The position numbers and the translations under genes are program-made. DNA of 64,000 nucleotides from CAYLLT01 sp964384465 (GTDB lineage Bacteria; Planctomycetota; Phycisphaerae; UBA1845; PWPN01). Each line of letters opens with the position of its first letter. Position 1 is the first letter of the stretch. Under the pieces are notes generated by a model. That model saw only the letters and a program-made list of their open reading frames with translations. It was not told where the DNA came from and did not search any database. The DNA lies in assembly GCA_964384465.1 (NCBI GenBank), contig CAYLLT010000007.1, forward strand, positions 21,698 through 85,697. The letters are read 5' to 3'. Shown in pieces: positions 14,743 through 23,726 of this stretch.

Positions 14743-16716
14743 ATGAGTTCTGATGAAGCCTCCAAAGCTGATCTCTTGATCCCCGGGGCCTTGCGCCATT
14801 CCCCGGCAGTCCCGCAGCATCCTTCTTCGGCCGACGATCTCTCGCTGGTCGATGTCCACTCCAGCGTCCCCATTCAAAATGGCTCGACGTTTCTGCGGCG
14901 TTTGTTCACCTTTTCCGGGCCGGCATTCATGGTCTCCGTCGGGTACATGGACCCCGGCAACTGGGCCACCGATCTGGCCGGCGGGGCCAGGTTCGGCTAC
15001 ACGCTCATCTGGGTCATCCTGCTGTCCAACTTGATGGCGATTCTGCTCCAGACGCTCTCCGCCCGCCTGGGGATCGTCACGGGGCGAGATTTGGCCCAGG
15101 CCTGCCGGGACCACTATCCCCGGGCGGTCGTCCTGGCATTGTGGATTCTCTGCGAAATCGCCATCGCCGCATGCGACCTGGCTGAAGTGCTGGGGTCGGC
15201 CATCGGCCTTCATCTTCTCTTCGGTTTGCCGATCCTTTGGGGAGTGGTCATCACCGCTTTCGACGTGATGCTGCTGCTGTTGCTGCAATCGTTCGGCATC
15301 CGCAAGATGGAAGCCTTCATCCTCGTGTTGGTGGCGACGATCGGCGGTTGCTTCGCGCTCGAGATGTTCATATCCAAGCCACCGGTCGGCGAAATCATCA
15401 CGGGCTTCATCCCCCGCGGCCTCTCCGGGCAGGCCTTGTACATTGCCATCGGCATCATCGGGGCCACGGTGATGCCGCACAACCTGTATCTCCACTCCGC
15501 GTTGGTCCAGTCGCGGGCGGTACAGCGAACAGATTATGGGCTGAGGCAGGCCACACGCTTCAATCTCATCGACTCCGTGGTCGCTCTGAATGCCGCCTTT
15601 TTCGTCAATGCGGCCATCCTCGTGCTGGCCGCTGCCGCCTTTCACACCACCGGCCACAGCGATGTCGCTGCTCTCGAAACAGCTCATTCGCTATTGGCCC
15701 CGCTGCTGGGCAGCACGGTCGCGCCCATCGCCTTCGCCATTGCACTGTTGGCCGCGGGACAGTCATCGACCATCACCGGCACGCTGGCTGGCCAGATCGT
15801 CATGGAGGGATTCGTTCAGATCCGGCTGCGCCCGTGGCTGCGGCGCCTGCTCACCCGCAGTCTGGCCATCATCCCCGCCGTGTGCGTGATTGTCTGGAAA
15901 GGTGACGGCGCGGTCGATCCGCTGCTGGTGCTCTCCCAAGTCATCCTTTCGCTTCAGCTTTCCTTCGCCATCGTGCCGCTGATCCATTTCACCAGCGACC
16001 GGCGAAAAATGGGCGACTTCGCCACGCCGAAATGGGCCAAAGTCCTGGCCTGGATTGTCGCCGCGGTGATCATCAGCCTGAATTTGAAGCTCGTCTTCGA
16101 AACCATCCTTGAGGGTTTCGGCGAGGGCAGCGTACTGATCCGCTTTATCCTGACGCCGATCACGCTGATGATCGTGCCTCTGCTGGGGTGGATGATCGTC
16201 GAGCCTTTGTGGAGAGTGTTGCGTGTGCGCAGGGGCCTGCCCGTCGAAATGCCGGCCTTGCCCACCGCGGGACCCACGCTCGCGGGCCAGTACCGCCGCG
16301 TGGGCATCGCCCTGGAAGCGACGCCCCGCGACGAGGAGATCATTGCGGGCGTGCTGCCGCTGATCCGAGCGGCCGGTTCCGAGGTGGTTTTGATCCACGC
16401 GGTGGAAAGTGCGACCGCCCGCTTCATCGGGCCGGCCGTGCAGGATGAAGAGGCCCGCACGGATACGGAATATCTACAGCGTGTTGCCACTCAATTGCGG
16501 GATGCCGGCCTGACTTGTCGAATCCGCGTCGGCGCAGGCGAGCCGGAGGATGAAATCGCCCGCATCGCCAACGAAGAGGGGCTCGACCTCATCGTCACCG
16601 GCAGCCACGGGCACCGGCTGTTCGGCGATCTGTTTCACGGGTCCACGGCATCTGAACTGCGTCACCGGACGCGCATCCCCGTGCTCACGATCCGGGCGGG
16701 GCAACCGCCGCCGTGA
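14743..16716 (+). CDS. mntH: Nramp-family Mn(II)/Fe(II) transporter fused to a universal stress protein domain
   Basis: 657 residues from ATG 14743. Residues about 45-480 form the Nramp membrane domain with the metal-binding DPGN (residue 70) in helix 1 and MPHN (244-247) in helix 6, and about eleven hydrophobic helices; it is a proton-coupled importer of divalent metals at the inner membrane. After a linker, residues about 515-650 form a UspA-like domain (RRVGIALEATPRDEEI, DLIVTGSHGHRLFGDLFHGSTASELRHRTRIPVLTI) with the G-x-x-G-x9-G-S/T nucleotide-site pattern. The fusion may sense energy or stress status. It is transcribed from the operator-flanked promoter shared with the DtxR-like regulator. 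Its last 32 bp overlap the convergent AI-2E gene. Confidence 0.9.
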   Translation: MSSDEASKADLLIPGALRHSPAVPQHPSSADDLSLVDVHSSVPIQNGSTFLRRLFTFSGPAFMVSVGYMDPGNWATDLAGGARFGYTLIWVILLSNLMAILLQTLSARLGIVTGRDLAQACRDHYPRAVVLALWILCEIAIAACDLAEVLGSAIGLHLLFGLPILWGVVITAFDVMLLLLLQSFGIRKMEAFILVLVATIGGCFALEMFISKPPVGEIITGFIPRGLSGQALYIAIGIIGATVMPHNLYLHSALVQSRAVQRTDYGLRQATRFNLIDSVVALNAAFFVNAAILVLAAAAFHTTGHSDVAALETAHSLLAPLLGSTVAPIAFAIALLAAGQSSTITGTLAGQIVMEGFVQIRLRPWLRRLLTRSLAIIPAVCVIVWKGDGAVDPLLVLSQVILSLQLSFAIVPLIHFTSDRRKMGDFATPKWAKVLAWIVAAVIISLNLKLVFETILEGFGEGSVLIRFILTPITLMIVPLLGWMIVEPLWRVLRVRRGLPVEMPALPTAGPTLAGQYRRVGIALEATPRDEEIIAGVLPLIRAAGSEVVLIHAVESATARFIGPAVQDEEARTDTEYLQRVATQLRDAGLTCRIRVGAGEPEDEIARIANEEGLDLIVTGSHGHRLFGDLFHGSTASELRHRTRIPVLTIRAGQPPP

Positions 16717-17893
16717 CCGCGACAGGCTTCTTTTTCTTGACTCTGGGGGTCGACGGGACTTGAGCGAGGTTCAGCACGTAGTGCGTGACCGGGATGCCCA
16801 GCAGCATGCCCCACAGGCCGAACAGCTCGTGCCCGACCAGAAGGATAATAAGCACAATCACCGGGTTGAGATGAAAACGGGCTGCGTATATCCGCGGGTT
16901 GAATACGTACGCCTCCAGCAGATGGACGATGGTAATCATGCCCACCGCCAACAGCGCGTGCTTGAGATCGTAATCGTTGAACGCGATCAGTACGATCGGC
17001 ACTGATGAGATCCACACGCCGAGCACCGGGATAAGCCCCAGCAGGAACACGATCGTGGTCAGCAGGAGCAGCGGCTGAATGCCCAGGATCGCCATACCGA
17101 TGCAGGTGATGCTCGCGTTGAGGAAGGCCACGATAAGCTGGCATTGAAACGCCGTGCCGACCACCTCTGAAAATTCGACCAGGCTCGACGCCGCCTCATG
17201 AAAGAACCGGCCCACCGTACTGGTCCGCCAACTGTACAACTCGTTCGAGATACGGTCGAAATCGAGCACGATCAGGAATGAAAGCAGAATGGCCAGGAAG
17301 AATTTGAGCGTTCCCTCGGAGACGGCCACGGCGAACTTGGCGAAAAGCTCGCCGGCCGATGGCGGGGGCCCCTGACCCGCGCTCTTGGGGATGACGCTGG
17401 CAACCATATCCTGCAGTTTTTCCTTGATATCCTCGGTGCTGATCGACTCATCCGTGGGCTGCGTGGTGCTGATCTCGTGCTTGTCTGTCCTTTGATCGGC
17501 GTTCGCCGGCCGTTCGGAGACGTACTTCGCCAGCATCGGCTCCATCCCATAGTCGGTGGCCGTCTTCTTGATCCCATCCGCCAGCGTGTCCATCAAATGG
17601 GGAACTTGCGTCGAGAATTCGACGCCTTCCTTGATCACCCGCGGAATAGCCGTCATCATCAGCAGAACCAGCAGCGTCAGGGCAACCAGATACGGGAGCA
17701 CCACCGCCGCACGGTACGGCAGCCGCGTCGTTATCGTCAGGAACCTGGCCGCCTTGCGCATGACGAAGCCCATGATGAACGTCAGGAACATCACCGCGAA
17801 AAAATCACGCAGCAGGTACAGGATCGCGAAGAACGACACCCACATCAGGATGCGGCGGTTGATGTTGTAGAAGCGTTGTAGGTCGAGTTCCAC
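16685..17893 (-). CDS. AI-2E family permease-like membrane protein
   Basis: 402 residues from GTG 17893, which has a GGAA site 9 bases upstream; an alternative GTG at 17941 lies inside the preceding PIN gene. There are two N-terminal hydrophobic helices, a soluble insert with a Thr/Asp/Glu-rich stretch at about residues 135-190, then the conserved C-terminal membrane core (LIVAFLNASITCIGMAILG, FLLGLIPVLGVWISSVPIVL, PVIVLIILLVGHELFGLWGM). The superfamily includes the autoinducer-2 exporter TqsA and Na+/H+ antiporter-like members; specificity is not predictable. The C-terminus is basic (VKKKKPV). Confidence 0.8.
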   Translation of the reverse strand: MELDLQRFYNINRRILMWVSFFAILYLLRDFFAVMFLTFIMGFVMRKAARFLTITTRLPYRAAVVLPYLVALTLLVLLMMTAIPRVIKEGVEFSTQVPHLMDTLADGIKKTATDYGMEPMLAKYVSERPANADQRTDKHEISTTQPTDESISTEDIKEKLQDMVASVIPKSAGQGPPPSAGELFAKFAVAVSEGTLKFFLAILLSFLIVLDFDRISNELYSWRTSTVGRFFHEAASSLVEFSEVVGTAFQCQLIVAFLNASITCIGMAILGIQPLLLLTTIVFLLGLIPVLGVWISSVPIVLIAFNDYDLKHALLAVGMITIVHLLEAYVFNPRIYAARFHLNPVIVLIILLVGHELFGLWGMLLGIPVTHYVLNLAQVPSTPRVKKKKPVAVTAAVAPPGS

Positions 17894-17897
17894 GCAG

Positions 17898-18359
17898 CTA
17901 TTTCCAGTTTTTAAGCAGAAATACCTTCCCTGAATGCACACGTCTGGCGTGGCTCACCAGATCATCCCGGTGCTCATGCGAAACCCAGAATTCAGCTTGA
18001 TGGTACATGGCGCAGGCCACGTACCAACTGTCCGGCGGAGAGATTCCACGGTTTCTGATGAGGTCCCAGGCAGTTCCCGAGAGCACCATGCCGGGCACAT
18101 AAATGATAGGTAGAGTGAGAAAGTCAAGGACGCGCCTTTCAACCTCGTCGATCTCTGACGTTCCGGAATCAGAACGCCCTCGTGCCCTCTTATGCGCACA
18201 TTTGATGAATTCGTGCAACAACAAATCGGGAGCATAGGCGACTACGTCGTGACAACGGATTGCGTTCTCGAGTCTACGTGCCGTTTTCGTTTGTGGTTCA
18301 TTGAAGAATGCCGGGAACAGTGCTGAGTTGTCGGGAACGATTCGACGACGGTCCGGCAT
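17898..18359 (-). CDS. PIN-domain (VapC-like) putative toxin
   Basis: 153 residues. A PIN-fold ribonuclease pattern is visible: Asp10 in IVPDNSAL, Glu in LLLHEFIKCA, Asp in ISPPDSWYVACAMYHQAEFWV and a final acidic residue in EHRDDLV. VapC-type toxins cleave RNA. It lies 15 bases downstream of a 102-residue gene that may encode its antidote, so the two look like a type II toxin-antitoxin operon. The last bases abut the permease start. Confidence 0.7.
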   Translation of the reverse strand: MPDRRRIVPDNSALFPAFFNEPQTKTARRLENAIRCHDVVAYAPDLLLHEFIKCAHKRARGRSDSGTSEIDEVERRVLDFLTLPIIYVPGMVLSGTAWDLIRNRGISPPDSWYVACAMYHQAEFWVSHEHRDDLVSHARRVHSGKVFLLKNWK

Positions 18360-18374
18360 TCGATCACTCTCTGC

Positions 18375-18683
18375 TCAGCGATCGGCGTCCACATGGTGGA
18401 CCGTCATCGGCTCACGATCGACAGCTTCCGCCAGTTGCCTCGATGCTTCCTCATTTGTTCGCATCACTTCGTGCGTGAGACGATAGCATATTCCACGAAA
18501 GACTCTCCGGTCGTCGGATTTAATGATGGGACGAAGCCAATACTCAGTCGTACGTGCAAAACCGTTCTGAGCCGCCCATTCTTCGATCTCAGCAATCGCC
18601 TGCTTGTTCTCATTTGCGTCGCTATCGATTTGGACGACGTTGAATTCTTTCCAGTTTGATGGATCAATCGCAATGATGGCCAT
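18375..18683 (-). CDS. small protein paired with a PIN toxin (putative antitoxin)
   Basis: 102 residues from ATG 18683, preceded by a strong AGGAGG site 7 bases upstream. It begins MAIIAIDPSNWKEFNVVQID and is rich in charged residues; no DNA-binding motif is obvious. Its place directly before the PIN gene suggests an antitoxin, but this rests on context only. Confidence 0.5.
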   Translation of the reverse strand: MAIIAIDPSNWKEFNVVQIDSDANENKQAIAEIEEWAAQNGFARTTEYWLRPIIKSDDRRVFRGICYRLTHEVMRTNEEASRQLAEAVDREPMTVHHVDADR

Positions 18684-18712
18684 CGTGAGGCCTCCTTTGC
18701 CATGATTATAGC

Positions 18713-19582
18713 CTACAGGGCCGTCATTGCTCCATACGTCTCCGGCCGGCGGTCGCGGAAGAATTGCCAGACATTGCGGACCTCGCGGATCTGGTCGAGA
18801 TCGAGGTCGGCGACCACCACGTCGTCCTCCGACCGCTTGCCCTCGGCCAGGATTTGGCCGCGCGGGGAGCAGAAGTAGCTGCTGCCGTAGAACTCGCCGA
18901 ACCGCCAGGGCTCCTCGTAACCGGGCCGGTTGATCGCCCCAATGAAATACTGGTTGGCCACCGCGTGGGCCGGCTGCTCCAGCTTCCAGAGGTATTCGCT
19001 GAGCCCCGCGACGGTCGCCGACGGATTAAAGACGATTTCCGCGCCGTTCAGGCCCAGGCAGCGGGCGCCCTCCGGGAAGTGGCGGTCGTAACAGATATAG
19101 ACGGCGACTTTGCCGACCCGCGTGTCGAATACCGGATAACCCAGGTTGCCGGGCCGGAAATAGAATTTCTCCCAGAAGCCGGGGGCGCAGTGCGGGATGT
19201 GAATCTTGCGAAACTTGCCGAGATAAGTGCCGTCGGCGTCGATCACCGAAGCCGAGTTGTAATACACGCCGCTCAGATCCTCCTCATACATCGGCACGAC
19301 CAGCACCATCTCGTGTTTTTTAGCCAGCTCGCACATCAGCTTCGTAGTCGGCCCATCCGGGATCCGCTCGGTCATCATGTACCACTTGGGGTCTTGCTCG
19401 CAGCAGAAGTAAGGCCCGTAGAACAGCTCCTGCATGCACACGACCTGCGCGCCCGCCGCCGCCGCCTTGGCGATCAGCGCGACGTGCTTATCGATCATCG
19501 ACTTCTTGATCTTCTCGATGGGCGCCGTCGCCGGTTCGGAGAGCGTCGCCTGGATGAGTCCGCCTCGGATAATTCTCGGCAT
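18713..19582 (-). CDS. nitrilase-superfamily carbon-nitrogen hydrolase (beta-ureidopropionase-like)
   Basis: 289 residues from ATG 19582; the open frame extends to 20314 only over pyrD antisense sequence. The catalytic triad is visible: Glu52 (MQELFYGPYFC), Lys126 (FRKIHIPH) and Cys164 (VYICYDRHFPE). FYGPYFCCEQDPKWY matches beta-ureidopropionase/N-carbamoyl amidohydrolase members, which split N-carbamoyl amino acids or polyamines to CO2 and ammonia. It is divergent from pyrD, which is compatible with a pyrimidine-breakdown role, but N-carbamoylputrescine amidase activity is equally possible. Confidence 0.85.
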   Translation of the reverse strand: MPRIIRGGLIQATLSEPATAPIEKIKKSMIDKHVALIAKAAAAGAQVVCMQELFYGPYFCCEQDPKWYMMTERIPDGPTTKLMCELAKKHEMVLVVPMYEEDLSGVYYNSASVIDADGTYLGKFRKIHIPHCAPGFWEKFYFRPGNLGYPVFDTRVGKVAVYICYDRHFPEGARCLGLNGAEIVFNPSATVAGLSEYLWKLEQPAHAVANQYFIGAINRPGYEEPWRFGEFYGSSYFCSPRGQILAEGKRSEDDVVVADLDLDQIREVRNVWQFFRDRRPETYGAMTAL

Positions 19583-19765
19583 GGCTTGCTCGCTTTCATC
19601 GGCAAACAACCGGATCAGACGTCGAAGAGGCGGTGGTATCGTATCCTCCGTGAATCGGTCGTTCAAACCCCGCGCCGAAGGGCGGCTCGCCGATAGACAG
19701 CGGCTGGGCACAGTGCTTTCACCCCCGTGCTTGACACCGCCCGGACCATCTCGCAAGCTGCGGGG

Positions 19766-20737
19766 ATGAGTACCCTGCCTCAAGCCGCTGCGATTGACCT
19801 GTCCGTCCAGCTCGGGCGACTGGCGCTCCAGAACCCGATCATCACCGTCTCCGGCACCTGCGGCTACGGCGACGAATACGCCCCGTTCATGGACCTGAAC
19901 CGGCTCGGCGCCTTCACCACCAAGAGCGTCACGCTTCGCGAACGCAAAGGCAACCCCCCCGCGCGGATTGTCGAAACGCCCGCCGGCATGTTGAACGCCA
20001 TTGGCCTCGCCAACGTGGGCTTGGAGCGATTTGTCGCCGAGAAGGTGCCGGTGCTCGCCAGGCTGAGCGTGCCGGCCATCGTCAACGTCGCCGGCCACAC
20101 CATCGAGGATTACTTGGCCGTGTGCGAGCGGCTCGATCCCATCGAGACCATCGCAGCGATCGAGCTGAACGTCAGTTGCCCGAACGTGAAAGACGGCCTC
20201 GTCTTCGGCACCGACGTACATGAGATGAAGCAGCTCGTCTCCGCGGTGCGAAAAGTGGTGAAGCGGTCGCTCCTCATCGTGAAGCTGTCGCCGAACGTGA
20301 CCGACATCACGCAACTCGCCCGCGCCGCGATCGATGCCGGCGCCGAATGCCTGTCGATGGTGAACACATTCGTCGGCATGGCCATCGACGTGGAGCGGCA
20401 GACGCCGGTGCTCGCCAACATGACCGGCGGCCTGAGCGGCCCGGCCATCAAGCCGCTTGCACTAAATCTGGTGTACCGCGTGTTCCACGAAGTGGCAGGC
20501 CCGGCCAACATCCCCATCATCGGCATGGGCGGCGTGCAGAACTGGAAGGACGCCGTTGAATTCATGCTCGCCGGCGCAACGGCGGTGGGAATAGGCACCG
20601 CGCTCTTCATCGACCCGACGACCCCCCTCGCCGTCATCGCCGGACTGGTCGAGTACCTTCGGCGACATGAGCTGTCATCGGTCCGCGACTTGATCGGCCG
20701 ACTCAAGCCCCAACACGACGAACCGCCAGCCGGATAA
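19766..20737 (+). CDS. pyrD: dihydroorotate dehydrogenase, class 1B catalytic subunit type
   Basis: 323 residues from ATG 19766. It has the FMN barrel motifs LQNPIITVSGTCGYG, KSVTLRERKGNPPARI, IELNVSCPNVKDG with the class 1B catalytic Cys near residue 138, VKLSPNVTDI and IIGMGGVQNWKDAVEFMLAGA. It oxidises dihydroorotate to orotate in pyrimidine synthesis. Class 1B enzymes usually work with an electron-transfer subunit (PyrK), which is not in this window. It is divergent from the nitrilase-family gene. Confidence 0.92.
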   Translation: MSTLPQAAAIDLSVQLGRLALQNPIITVSGTCGYGDEYAPFMDLNRLGAFTTKSVTLRERKGNPPARIVETPAGMLNAIGLANVGLERFVAEKVPVLARLSVPAIVNVAGHTIEDYLAVCERLDPIETIAAIELNVSCPNVKDGLVFGTDVHEMKQLVSAVRKVVKRSLLIVKLSPNVTDITQLARAAIDAGAECLSMVNTFVGMAIDVERQTPVLANMTGGLSGPAIKPLALNLVYRVFHEVAGPANIPIIGMGGVQNWKDAVEFMLAGATAVGIGTALFIDPTTPLAVIAGLVEYLRRHELSSVRDLIGRLKPQHDEPPAG

Positions 20738-20781
20738 ATTTGACAATCTGAGCTCGATTTCGGGACTACGACGCGTTTGGA

Positions 20782-21006
20782 TCAGTCCGTGGGATGGAGT
20801 TGATTACTCGCCTTGAGTTGCTCGATCGTTTTCACGATCGTGTCAACATCATCCGGTAACCACGCATCCCGCTCTTTCGCGTAATCCCCTTTGCCACAGT
20901 CGAATTGTTGAATAAACCTAATCATGCCGACAGGCCCGAGTTCACGAGCCAGAGCGCGTAGACCAGCACGACGTAATTCCGAAGGAGTTATATATGTCGT
21001 ATTCAT
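20782..21006 (-). CDS. small protein overlapping a PIN toxin gene (putative antitoxin)
   Basis: 74 residues: YITPSELRRAGLRALARELGPVGMIRFIQQFDCGKGDY and an acidic tail. It overlaps the end of the PIN gene by 4 bp (ATGA), so translation is coupled. The order, toxin first, is the reverse of the usual VapBC order. Its role as antitoxin is inferred from the pairing. Confidence 0.55.
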   Translation of the reverse strand: MNTTYITPSELRRAGLRALARELGPVGMIRFIQQFDCGKGDYAKERDAWLPDDVDTIVKTIEQLKASNQLHPTD

Positions 21007-21449
21007 GATTGAAACACCTCACCCAACCAGACCGTCGGCGACTTCACCCGCACCCGCAACGAGCGCGTGTTCCGTTTTGCAACCCCGAGCATTTTGTCAT
21101 CAGTTGTCAGCAACACATCGCATCGCGCCGTTTCCGCAGCAGCGATGTGCAGCGCGTCAGCGGCGCGAAAACCCATGTTCTGTAGTTCCCGACTGCGACC
21201 TGGGGGTAATGCCGAGATATTCACGACCTCCTGGATCGTTTCGACTGATAACGTCAAACGTTCTCGGCGTTCTAAATCTTCCGTGTTCAGTATCTCATAG
21301 TATAGTATATCACTCCCCACCCAAAACCAGTCGCCTGTTTGGAATCGGGCCATGACCGTCAATACGGCCTCTGATTCGAGCCGTATTCGGTCTTGCCTTT
21401 GATCATCGAACGGACGATTAAGGCAGCAGTTATCGAGATAAACCCGCAT
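21003..21449 (-). CDS. PIN-domain protein, VapC-like putative toxin
   Basis: 148 residues. It starts MRVYLDNCCLNRPFDDQ, a recognisable PIN subfamily start with the first catalytic Asp at residue 6. Further acidic residues are in SDILYYEILNTED, GFRAADALHIAAAE and LLTTDDKML. It probably acts as an RNase toxin and is translationally coupled to the 74-residue downstream gene. Confidence 0.75.
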   Translation of the reverse strand: MRVYLDNCCLNRPFDDQRQDRIRLESEAVLTVMARFQTGDWFWVGSDILYYEILNTEDLERRERLTLSVETIQEVVNISALPPGRSRELQNMGFRAADALHIAAAETARCDVLLTTDDKMLGVAKRNTRSLRVRVKSPTVWLGEVFQS

Positions 21450-21476
21450 GTGTGGGAATCGCCAGATTTAATCCAT

Positions 21477-23516
21477 TCAAGCGCGAGCCGTCGGCACGAC
21501 ACGCCCGGTTGTGTCATGCTCCGCACCCATCATCACGCTGGCCGGGTACTGGCCCACTTCCTTCGACGGAATATTCCGGTACCAGAACCACATCAACCCG
21601 CCCAAACCGATCACGAAGAGTCCCAATGTCGGCCAGAACGAGCGCCATGCCCCGATGACCATCTGCATGGGAAGCAGGAAAAGCGTGATCTGCCACATCA
21701 ACGCGAACGGCACAGCCAGCAGGTCATCGCGGTGCTCGCGCTTCATAGCGGCCAGCACTTTCGAGGGCAGAATCGATTCGAGCGGCCCCCACAAACCGAA
21801 CGGCCGCGTCGTTCGGTAGAAATGCTCGAGCACGCGTCGATCCGTGGGTGCGCTCAAGTAGGTGCCCAGGATGCAGCCGGTGAGCGACGCGCATAGACCG
21901 GTGGTGAACAACAAGCCGGCCGGCCAGTCGGGCGCATATTTCCACTCCAGAACAGCCGTCACCAGGCCCACGAGTGTGCCCCAGAAAAACCCCGTTCCGT
22001 TGAATCGCCACCAATAGAGCCGCAGCAGTAACGGCCCCGACAGACCGGCGCCCAGGCCCATGCTGATGAACTTCCACACGTCGTTGATGCTCTTGACGTA
22101 GTAAGCCAGCAGAAACCCGGCCGCTACGATGGCGATTCCGAAGATGTAGCTCACGGTGATCAACTCACGGTTTTTCGCCCGGCGACGCAGGTAAGCCTGC
22201 CAGATGTCCCTCGTGAAGTAGGAGGTGGCCATGTTCACCTGCGGCGACAGCGTCGACATGGCCGCGGCCACCAGCGACGCGATGAACAGCCCGCGCAGCC
22301 CCATCGGAATGGACATCAGGATCACCGCCGGAAGGATGCGCTCGGGATTGACCGTGCCTTCATAGCCGACCAACTGAATCTTGCTCGGCCACTCCCCGCC
22401 GAACATAGTCCTGAACTCGTTCTCGAGCTGCGGATAACGATCGGGGTGCTGCGCGATGGATGAAAGCTCCTGTGCCCACTTCTCTTTGGTGATGCCCGGC
22501 ACGTTCTGCTTGATCCGGTCGGTCGCTCGGGTCAGCACGGACTGATCCGGATAGTTCTTGTTGACCAGGAAAAGGCCCAGCACGGCAAAACCGATCATCA
22601 TCGGCCAGCGGAAGACCATCAGCCACGTCCAGAAGAAGGTCAGGATGCCGCAGTCGCGTTCGCTGCGGGCGCCGAAGTATCGTTGATCTGTCCCGGTGCC
22701 GATGCCGCCGATGATGCTGCGGGTCAGCCCCCAGAACCCGACGATGAACAGCCATTGCATGTTGTAGTATTCGGTGCCTTTCACCGCGCCCGCGATCGGC
22801 GCGAACCAGTGCGGCCAACTGCTCATCCAGTTCGCGTTGCCGGTGATCGAATGCGCCAGAGTTCCCAAATCTCCCTCATACCCGAGCACCTTGACTGCCG
22901 CCATGACGGAAATAATGACGACACTCACGAGGATCACGCCGGCCTGAAACAGGTCGTTGTACACCACCCCATAGAACCCGGACACGATCGTGTACAAGGT
23001 GGTGAGCCCGACGAGCACCAGCGCGCAATTCCTGGGCGAGAACGGCAGAAACATCGAGAGGAACAGGCCCGCTCCCACGATCAGGTAGGCGATCATGAAC
23101 GTCAGTACAACGATGCTGGAGACCGCCGTGATGATGCGGGCGAACTGAGCGCCGGAGCTGCTCCCAAAGCGATAAATCTGCCATTCCGCGCCGGTCATGC
23201 ACTTGGACCGATAGTGCCATTTACCCGTCCAAAGCAGCATGAAAACGAGAACCAGCACCGCCCCCCCGCGAAACTCCACGTACAGCCCGCGCGGCCCGAG
23301 CATGTACAGGAACGAGACGATCACCATCGTCCCGGTCATGTCCAGGAAGTTGGTCATCCCGGAGATGCCCAGCGCCCACCACGGCAGGTTCCGCCCGGCC
23401 AGGAAATAATCTTCGAGGCTTCGCGAGGCTTTCCGCCACAGGTACATACCCATGGCGGTCAGGATGGCGCAGTAGACGCCGATCACGGTGTAATCGACAG
23501 CATTGAGGTAGCGCAA
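21477..23516 (-). CDS. sodium:solute symporter family protein
   Basis: 679 residues from TTG 23516. This start has an AAGGAGG site 7 bases upstream and gives MRYLNAVDYTVIGVYC; longer frames lack a site. It has thirteen or more hydrophobic helices with SSS signatures: ASRSLEDYFLAGRNLPWW, NFLDMTGTMVIVSFLY, GVVYNDLFQAGVILVSV and GLRGLFIASLVAAAMSTLSPQVN. SSS members import sugars, amino acids, sialic acid or other organic solutes with Na+; the substrate here is unknown. A soluble insert lies after the central helices (about residues 350-430). It is 3' of the PVC heme-binding gene, a common planctomycete pairing for degradation of complex carbon. Confidence 0.88.
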   Translation of the reverse strand: MRYLNAVDYTVIGVYCAILTAMGMYLWRKASRSLEDYFLAGRNLPWWALGISGMTNFLDMTGTMVIVSFLYMLGPRGLYVEFRGGAVLVLVFMLLWTGKWHYRSKCMTGAEWQIYRFGSSSGAQFARIITAVSSIVVLTFMIAYLIVGAGLFLSMFLPFSPRNCALVLVGLTTLYTIVSGFYGVVYNDLFQAGVILVSVVIISVMAAVKVLGYEGDLGTLAHSITGNANWMSSWPHWFAPIAGAVKGTEYYNMQWLFIVGFWGLTRSIIGGIGTGTDQRYFGARSERDCGILTFFWTWLMVFRWPMMIGFAVLGLFLVNKNYPDQSVLTRATDRIKQNVPGITKEKWAQELSSIAQHPDRYPQLENEFRTMFGGEWPSKIQLVGYEGTVNPERILPAVILMSIPMGLRGLFIASLVAAAMSTLSPQVNMATSYFTRDIWQAYLRRRAKNRELITVSYIFGIAIVAAGFLLAYYVKSINDVWKFISMGLGAGLSGPLLLRLYWWRFNGTGFFWGTLVGLVTAVLEWKYAPDWPAGLLFTTGLCASLTGCILGTYLSAPTDRRVLEHFYRTTRPFGLWGPLESILPSKVLAAMKREHRDDLLAVPFALMWQITLFLLPMQMVIGAWRSFWPTLGLFVIGLGGLMWFWYRNIPSKEVGQYPASVMMGAEHDTTGRVVPTARA

Positions 23517-23646
23517 TCCCGCCCTCCTTATGAATGGGCGACGGCCGGCGCCGCGCGCGGGAGCGAGTCCAAGTGAAATCGGAAGACGACAATAACGGCT
23601 GCCACCGCTGAAAACCAGCCTGACCAGAGGATAGCGACAACGTGTC

Positions 23647-23716
23647 AGGACCGCGGCAACTTGTTGCCGCATGCGATTGAAGGGGACAGCGTTCGGCAAC
23701 GAGTTGCCGCGGTCCT
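23647..23716. repeat. inverted repeat, GCGGCAACTTGTTGCCGC family (intergenic)
   Basis: AGGACCGCGGCAAC...GTTGCCGCGGTCCT ends with two internal GCGGCAAC/GTTGCCGC palindromes. A second copy is at 49728-49798. Confidence 0.9.
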
Positions 23717-23726
23717 CGAAACCCGA

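Noticed and set aside
14665..15687. 340-codon minus-strand frame over mntH
   Set aside because: Antisense shadow of a transporter with intact DPGN and MPHN motifs; rich in Asp/Gln/His as expected for such shadows.
19731..19765. TTGACA at 19731 as a pyrD promoter
   Set aside because: No acceptable -10 hexamer at 16-18 bases; the matching position reads CAAGCT.
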